A stretch of 64,000 bases of DNA, taken from positions 1,302,001 through 1,366,000 of the forward strand of contig NZ_CP150291.1 of the NCBI RefSeq assembly GCF_038051985.1. The letters run 5' to 3'. The position numbers and the translations under genes are program-made. This DNA is from Solibacillus sp. FSL H8-0523 (lineage in GTDB: Bacteria; Bacillota; Bacilli; Bacillales_A; Planococcaceae). This document shows, in pieces, positions 60,195 to 64,000 of this stretch (position 1 is its first letter; each line of letters starts with the position of its first letter). The notes below the pieces were generated by a model. That model did not search any database and had not been told where the DNA came from. It saw only the letters and a program-made list of their open reading frames with translations.

Positions 60195-60572
60195 TTGGAA
60201 GTGAAATTTAATAATCGGGATCCGTTGTATGTGCAGGTCATTCGCCATTTTAAAGAGCAAATTGCGAAGGGATTCTATGCACCAGGACAGGAAATCCCAT
60301 CACGTCGCGAGCTGGCCAATCAGCTCAAAATTAATCCCAATACGGTGCAGCGTGCCTATAAAGAAATGGAGGAGCAAAAATTGATTTATACAGAAGGAAA
60401 TTTGCCAAGTTGTATTACGAAAGATGAAGAGGTACTGAAAGGTGTACGTCAAGAGTTAATTAGTGAAGCGGTGCATATTTTTATCAATTCGATTAAATCA
60501 ATTAATGCGCCATTACCGGAAGTGTTAGCGCTCGTACAGCAAACGTATAAGGAGGGGGATTCGCGTGATTGA
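60195..60572 (+). CDS. GntR-family regulator, YtrA subfamily
   Basis: 125 residues. The N-terminal winged helix (NRDPLYVQVIRHFKEQIAKG, then SRRELANQLKINPNTVQRAYKEMEE) is followed by the short ~50-residue helical tail typical of YtrA, too small for a metabolite domain. TTG 60195 has AAGGCGGTG upstream; earlier GTG starts would translate the last operator. It overlaps the ABC ATPase gene by 8 bases. It should repress the operon through the four dyads; in Bacillus, YtrA-type operons respond to cell-wall antibiotics. Confidence 0.9.
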   Translation: MEVKFNNRDPLYVQVIRHFKEQIAKGFYAPGQEIPSRRELANQLKINPNTVQRAYKEMEEQKLIYTEGNLPSCITKDEEVLKGVRQELISEAVHIFINSIKSINAPLPEVLALVQQTYKEGDSRD

Positions 60573-61254
60573 AGTAAAACAGGTCAATAAAAAATATAAG
60601 CGTAAGCAGGTATTGAAAAATATGAGCTTCACCGCTGAAAAAGGGCAAATTACGTGCTTGATTGGCATTAACGGTGCGGGGAAAACAACGATCATGAAAT
60701 CGATTATGGCATTAACGCCGATTGATAGCGGTGAAATTTTAATTGACGGTAAAAAAATCACCAAAGATGCATACGAAAAAATTACGTATATTCCAGACCG
60801 CCTTGTGATGCTGCCAAGCTATACGATTGCCGAAGCGTTTGAGTTTATGGACAGCTTTTATAAATCGTGGAATGAACAGCGCGCACAAGAGCTACTGCAG
60901 TTTTTTAGGCTGGCGCCAACGGAAAAAATTTCAAGTCTCTCAAAAGGGAATGCAGCCAAGGTGAATCTACTGCTAGGTTTAGCGCTCGACGTTGATTACA
61001 TCTTGATGGATGAGCCGTTTTCAGGCATTGATATTTTCTCGCGTGAACAAATTGCGGAAGTATTTACAAGTCACTTAATTGAAAATCGTGGCGTTATTAT
61101 TACGACACATGAAATAAATGACATCGAGCATTTGATTGATAAGGCGATTTTAATTGGGGACGGAACCGTGTTAAAAGAAATCAATGTCGAACAGACCCGT
61201 GAAATGGAAGGCAAGTCTGTTGTCGATGTCATGCGGGAGGTGTATGTCGGATGA
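60565..61254 (+). CDS. ABC transporter ATP-binding protein (YtrB-like)
   Basis: 229 residues. Walker A GINGAGKTT, signature LSKGNAAK (variant of LSGGQ, common in this family), Walker B YILMDEPFSGID, switch His in TTHEINDI. GTG start inside the end of the regulator gene. It energises the membrane protein encoded next (4-base overlap). Confidence 0.93.
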   Translation: MIEVKQVNKKYKRKQVLKNMSFTAEKGQITCLIGINGAGKTTIMKSIMALTPIDSGEILIDGKKITKDAYEKITYIPDRLVMLPSYTIAEAFEFMDSFYKSWNEQRAQELLQFFRLAPTEKISSLSKGNAAKVNLLLGLALDVDYILMDEPFSGIDIFSREQIAEVFTSHLIENRGVIITTHEINDIEHLIDKAILIGDGTVLKEINVEQTREMEGKSVVDVMREVYVG

Positions 61255-62072
61255 ATTATATTAAACTAGTGAACTTTGAGGTGCAGCGTTTTTTAAAGCT
61301 GTTTGTCGCGCTTGTCGTCTTTGTCAGCGTGGCACAAATCATCGCAGCGGTCAGCTCGTCGTGGAGCTATAACAACCGTGCTGAAACCATTATGTTTCAA
61401 GAAAAGCTACTCATGAACGATTATGTTTCAAAGCATGGAAATTACTCCATGGTAAACTTTTTAAATGAAGGTTTATTTCAGCTGTCGATTGCATTTGCAG
61501 CGGCCGTATTAATTATTTATGTATTTTTCATTTGGTATCGTGATTGGTTTGGCAAGTCTTCATTTATTTACCGTTTGCTCATGCTACCAACAGAGCGACG
61601 TCATATTTATTTTGCCAAGCTAACAACGATTTTATTGTTTGTCTTTGTGCTATTAGGGGTGCAGGTGCTATTAATCGAAGTCGCAGAACTCATCGTAAAA
61701 TCGATTCTTCCAGCGGAGCTTTATGCCGAACAGGGTGTAATCTTTACGTATTCGTATGATGTCTTAGCGATTTTATTTCCACAATCTATGTTGGGCTTTT
61801 TATTAAGCTATGGCATTGGAACAGCGCTTGTTGCGACATTATTTACGGCTATTTTACTTGAACGAAGCTTCCACTTGAAAGGTATAATTCTTGCAGGGAT
61901 TTATATAACACTTTCACAAGCGTTTCTTTTTACGCCGATTCTACTTCAAATGAATACCAATTATTTTTATATGAGTGAAATATTAAGCATGTTTGTTGTA
62001 ACAGCTCTTATTATTTTTGTTGTCGCGGTTTTCTTAGCGAATTATTTATTGAAACGAAAAATCAATGTGTAG
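61251..62072 (+). CDS. ABC transporter membrane subunit (YtrC/D-like)
   Basis: 273 residues, six predicted membrane helices (first FLKLFVALVVFVSVAQIIAA, last TALIIFVVAVFLANYLL). The layout, with a longer extracytoplasmic loop between helices 1 and 2, fits ABC-2-type permeases of ytr/bcr operons. ATGA overlap with the ATPase gene. It exports or senses an unidentified amphiphile or peptide. Confidence 0.85.
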   Translation: MNYIKLVNFEVQRFLKLFVALVVFVSVAQIIAAVSSSWSYNNRAETIMFQEKLLMNDYVSKHGNYSMVNFLNEGLFQLSIAFAAAVLIIYVFFIWYRDWFGKSSFIYRLLMLPTERRHIYFAKLTTILLFVFVLLGVQVLLIEVAELIVKSILPAELYAEQGVIFTYSYDVLAILFPQSMLGFLLSYGIGTALVATLFTAILLERSFHLKGIILAGIYITLSQAFLFTPILLQMNTNYFYMSEILSMFVVTALIIFVVAVFLANYLLKRKINV

Positions 62073-62084
62073 GGAGGGAAAACG

Positions 62085-63251
62085 ATGAAAAAATATGGGG
62101 CATTACTGATCGTGCTTGTTGTCATTGCAGCAACGCTTGGCACGCATTATATTCAACTGGCAAGTGCTTCGAGTAAAAATGCGGTGACATTTGAAACGTT
62201 ATCAGGGGATGAACGCTATATTAATGAGCTAATAATAGAAGGATCTGTTGATAGTGAAGCCTATTACAGCTCGGTGCGCATTCAAAATGGGGAAACGAAG
62301 CACCTAAAGAGCTCGATTTTTGACCGAAGATTGAATCTTACGAACGAACGATTAATCGATGCGCATAAAGGCTTTATACGTGGCAAGCTCTTAGATGCCA
62401 GTCATTATTACGAGGACGAAGAGCGGTTAATTTACGTGAAGGAGCCTGACGATATTTGGCAATTAGCCCCTGGGGATGATTTACCGTATGCTATTGAAAT
62501 TCTTAATAAATCGGATAATAGTGTCACAGCGTTTACGGTAAATAACAAGCTTATCCAACCAGTTAAATGGATTACACTTGAGCACGTGCAACTGGTTGGC
62601 AATGAACTAAAGCTCGTATCGAATTATGTAAAGGCAATAGGCAATGAGGAAGCGCATCTCCTAATTATTGATTTAAAAAGCAAACAATTAAAGAATGATA
62701 TCGTCATTGAAACGATTCAAAGCAACGATAAGATTAATAAGTACTTAGGTTTTTACTTTGAATATTATCATTTAGGACCTGAAAAATACTTCGTTTATCA
62801 TGTGAGTGAGTACGAAGCGAGATCGGAGCAAGTAACACCACTTTCTCAGCAGTTTAAAGCGTTAGATATTGCAACAAATGAAGTGACGGAAATTGAGATC
62901 CCTGAGCAAATTTTTGGTGATGAATATCGAATCGTTGTATTGGGACATCAATTAATTGCGGCGACAATTATCGACGGGGAAGTAGTAGTGAACCGTTATA
63001 ACATCGGGCAGCAGCAATGGCTAGCACCGATTACACTAGAATCACCATCAAAAGTGCTGGAGCGTGCGACCTTTAAGTTACAAACACTAAACGATAAGCT
63101 GTACGTACTCGCGCAGCTTGCAGAAGGACAGCTGTTAACGATTGTTGATGCCGAGTCGGGTGAATCGTTGTATACGGGATTAATTAAGCCTACGACTGAC
63201 CAACCGGACTTTACGTTGTCTGTGTCGCGCTTTTATGAAAATGAAGAATAG
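62085..63251 (+). CDS. Exported or membrane-anchored protein of the ABC operon
   Basis: 388 residues. N-terminal signal anchor (KKYGALLIVLVVIAATLGTHY), then a large extracytoplasmic domain rich in beta-type repeats (YNIGQQQWLAPITLE, KLYVLAQLAEGQLLTIVDAE), suggestive of a beta-propeller. AGGGAGGG precedes the ATG, 12 bases after the permease gene. No named family recognised. Its position suggests a ligand-binding or substrate-capture partner of the transporter. Confidence 0.65.
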   Translation: MKKYGALLIVLVVIAATLGTHYIQLASASSKNAVTFETLSGDERYINELIIEGSVDSEAYYSSVRIQNGETKHLKSSIFDRRLNLTNERLIDAHKGFIRGKLLDASHYYEDEERLIYVKEPDDIWQLAPGDDLPYAIEILNKSDNSVTAFTVNNKLIQPVKWITLEHVQLVGNELKLVSNYVKAIGNEEAHLLIIDLKSKQLKNDIVIETIQSNDKINKYLGFYFEYYHLGPEKYFVYHVSEYEARSEQVTPLSQQFKALDIATNEVTEIEIPEQIFGDEYRIVVLGHQLIAATIIDGEVVVNRYNIGQQQWLAPITLESPSKVLERATFKLQTLNDKLYVLAQLAEGQLLTIVDAESGESLYTGLIKPTTDQPDFTLSVSRFYENEE

Positions 63252-63255
63252 AGTA

Positions 63256-63292
63256 AAGGGCATCGAGAGAATTTTTCTCGGTGCTTTTTTCT
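63256..63292 (+). terminator. Terminator of the GntR-ABC operon
   Basis: GCATCGAGA pairs with TCTCGGTGC (one G-U), followed by T residues. Confidence 0.88.
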
Positions 63293-63457
63293 TTTAGGGA
63301 CATCTACAATAAATTAATGTGAAAATCTTTTCTGGAATAATGTAACATTTAATGAAAAGAAACGTGTATCGAGTAGAAGTAGAAAATGATTGCAATCCCA
63401 CCTTAAATGCGCGAAAATTTTATTAGAATAGTGAAAAAACTTTGGGGCGGTGTTTGT

Positions 63458-64000
63458 ATGTGGGAGCAGCAACTAATTGAAACAGAAAATGGTGTGTTTG
63501 AAGTATTTACAGCGGGTGAAGGAGAACCGCTATGTGTGACGCATTTATATAGCGAGTTTAATGCAAATGGCAATCGTTTTGCGGCAATGTTCGTGCCACA
63601 TTACAAAGTGTATTTAGTCAACTTACGTGGCTGCGGGAATTCAACTGCTGATACGAGCATATTGAATTACAGTATGCATGATAGTGTGGAAGATTTAGAG
63701 GCAATTCGCCGGGCGTTGGAAATTGACTCATGGGGCTTTGCCGGACATTCTACAGGTGGGATGCTTGCGCTGAAATATGTAATCCTACATCCGAAAAGTT
63801 TACAATTTATCGTTGCAGGTGGCCTGTGTGCATCTTCGGATTATATGCGTCATGTTGGTAGTATGTACTGTAAGGAAAACCCGAATAACAAGCGCATTTT
63901 AGAAATTTTAGCGATGCTGAAAGACCCTGCTTCAACACTAGAGGAGCGTCGAGCGGGCTCAAAGGAATGGGCATTGATGTCGCTTTACAAAGCGGAAAGC
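63458..64000 (+). CDS. Alpha/beta hydrolase, 3' truncated by window
   Basis: First 181 codons of an alpha/beta hydrolase of the proline iminopeptidase/MhpC type. It starts MWEQQLIETENGVFEVFTAG; oxyanion region THLYSEFNANG; LVNLRGCGNS (the DxRGxGxS-like strand with Asn for Asp); nucleophile S98 in AGHSTGGMLAL. GGGGCGGTG precedes ATG 63458. The cap domain begins near the window edge; Asp and His of the triad are beyond it. Substrate unknown. Confidence 0.88.
   Translation, partial: MWEQQLIETENGVFEVFTAGEGEPLCVTHLYSEFNANGNRFAAMFVPHYKVYLVNLRGCGNSTADTSILNYSMHDSVEDLEAIRRALEIDSWGFAGHSTGGMLALKYVILHPKSLQFIVAGGLCASSDYMRHVGSMYCKENPNNKRILEILAMLKDPASTLEERRAGSKEWALMSLYKAES

Overview
The window is a stretch of chromosome from a low-GC Gram-positive bacterium of the Bacillales. 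The best fit is the Planococcaceae (Lysinibacillus/Solibacillus/Kurthia-like). This rests on gene content (a tandem dynamin of the DynA type, RsbQ, PaiB, YqxD, LtaS, a YtrA-type GntR operon, a DUF47-Pit phosphate operon), on strong AGGAGG-type ribosome binding sites, and on frequent GTG/TTG starts. I see no rRNA, tRNA, CRISPR array or prophage. One complete IS3-family element (IS150-like, with a frameshift site) lies at 17.2-19.0 kb. Species was not determined; all family calls are by eye.

Layout. 0-12.6 kb: end of a chemoreceptor, a YpvA/DinG-type helicase, an ECF sigma/anti-sigma pair, a CheX-like protein, a 26-residue membrane peptide behind a textbook promoter with a perfect Fur box, RsbQ next to a PAS-GGDEF protein, DynA and a sulfurtransferase. 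13-25 kb: metallo-hydrolase, DUF47-Pit operon, lipoprotein, IS element, membrane-anchored HtrA-like protease, malic enzyme, PepF, patatin. 25-42 kb: NhaC antiporter, orphan PurC-like protein, Usp, NADP-GDH, YqxD, D-serine dehydratase, YisP-like protein, PaiB, LtaS, TetR, short-form alcohol dehydrogenase, MccF-like peptidase, second ECF sigma operon. 42.5-49.4 kb: an AT-rich cell-surface glycan cluster (glycosyltransferase 2, WbqC-like, PIG-L deacetylase, DegT aminotransferase) divergent from a second LtaS-type sulfatase. 49.4-64 kb: a Clp-N/GNAT fusion, adenine deaminase, a MoxR ATPase plus an internally duplicated VWA metallopeptidase-like protein, two GNATs (one AAC(6')-like), a PadR-DUF2812 pair, a GntR-controlled ABC operon and a truncated alpha/beta hydrolase.

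The most unusual content is not a gene. Six intergenic clusters (about 3.1-3.6, 12.7-13.2, 24.7-25.0, 31.8-32.4, 46.8-47.5 and 56.8-57.0 kb) are copies of one modular, non-coding repeat. Full copies have a fixed order: an 89-bp long hairpin (unit A), a GC-rich short hairpin (unit B), an AT-rich linker, and a large nested structure (unit D). Unit D has conserved flanks that enclose a hairpin whose stem sequence differs between copies while pairing is kept. Unit A shows several compensatory base changes among its four full copies. This is good evidence from one genome for a selected or replicated nucleic-acid structure, in other words a family of structured repeats or non-coding RNAs that I do not recognise. 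A second structured element lies at 44.4 kb, with a 20-bp footprint of it at 31.7 kb.

Other regulatory structure includes four GTGTA-12-TACAC dyads over the GntR/ABC promoter, a 38-bp dyad in front of padR, and an 18-bp perfect palindrome over the -35 box of the adenine deaminase gene.
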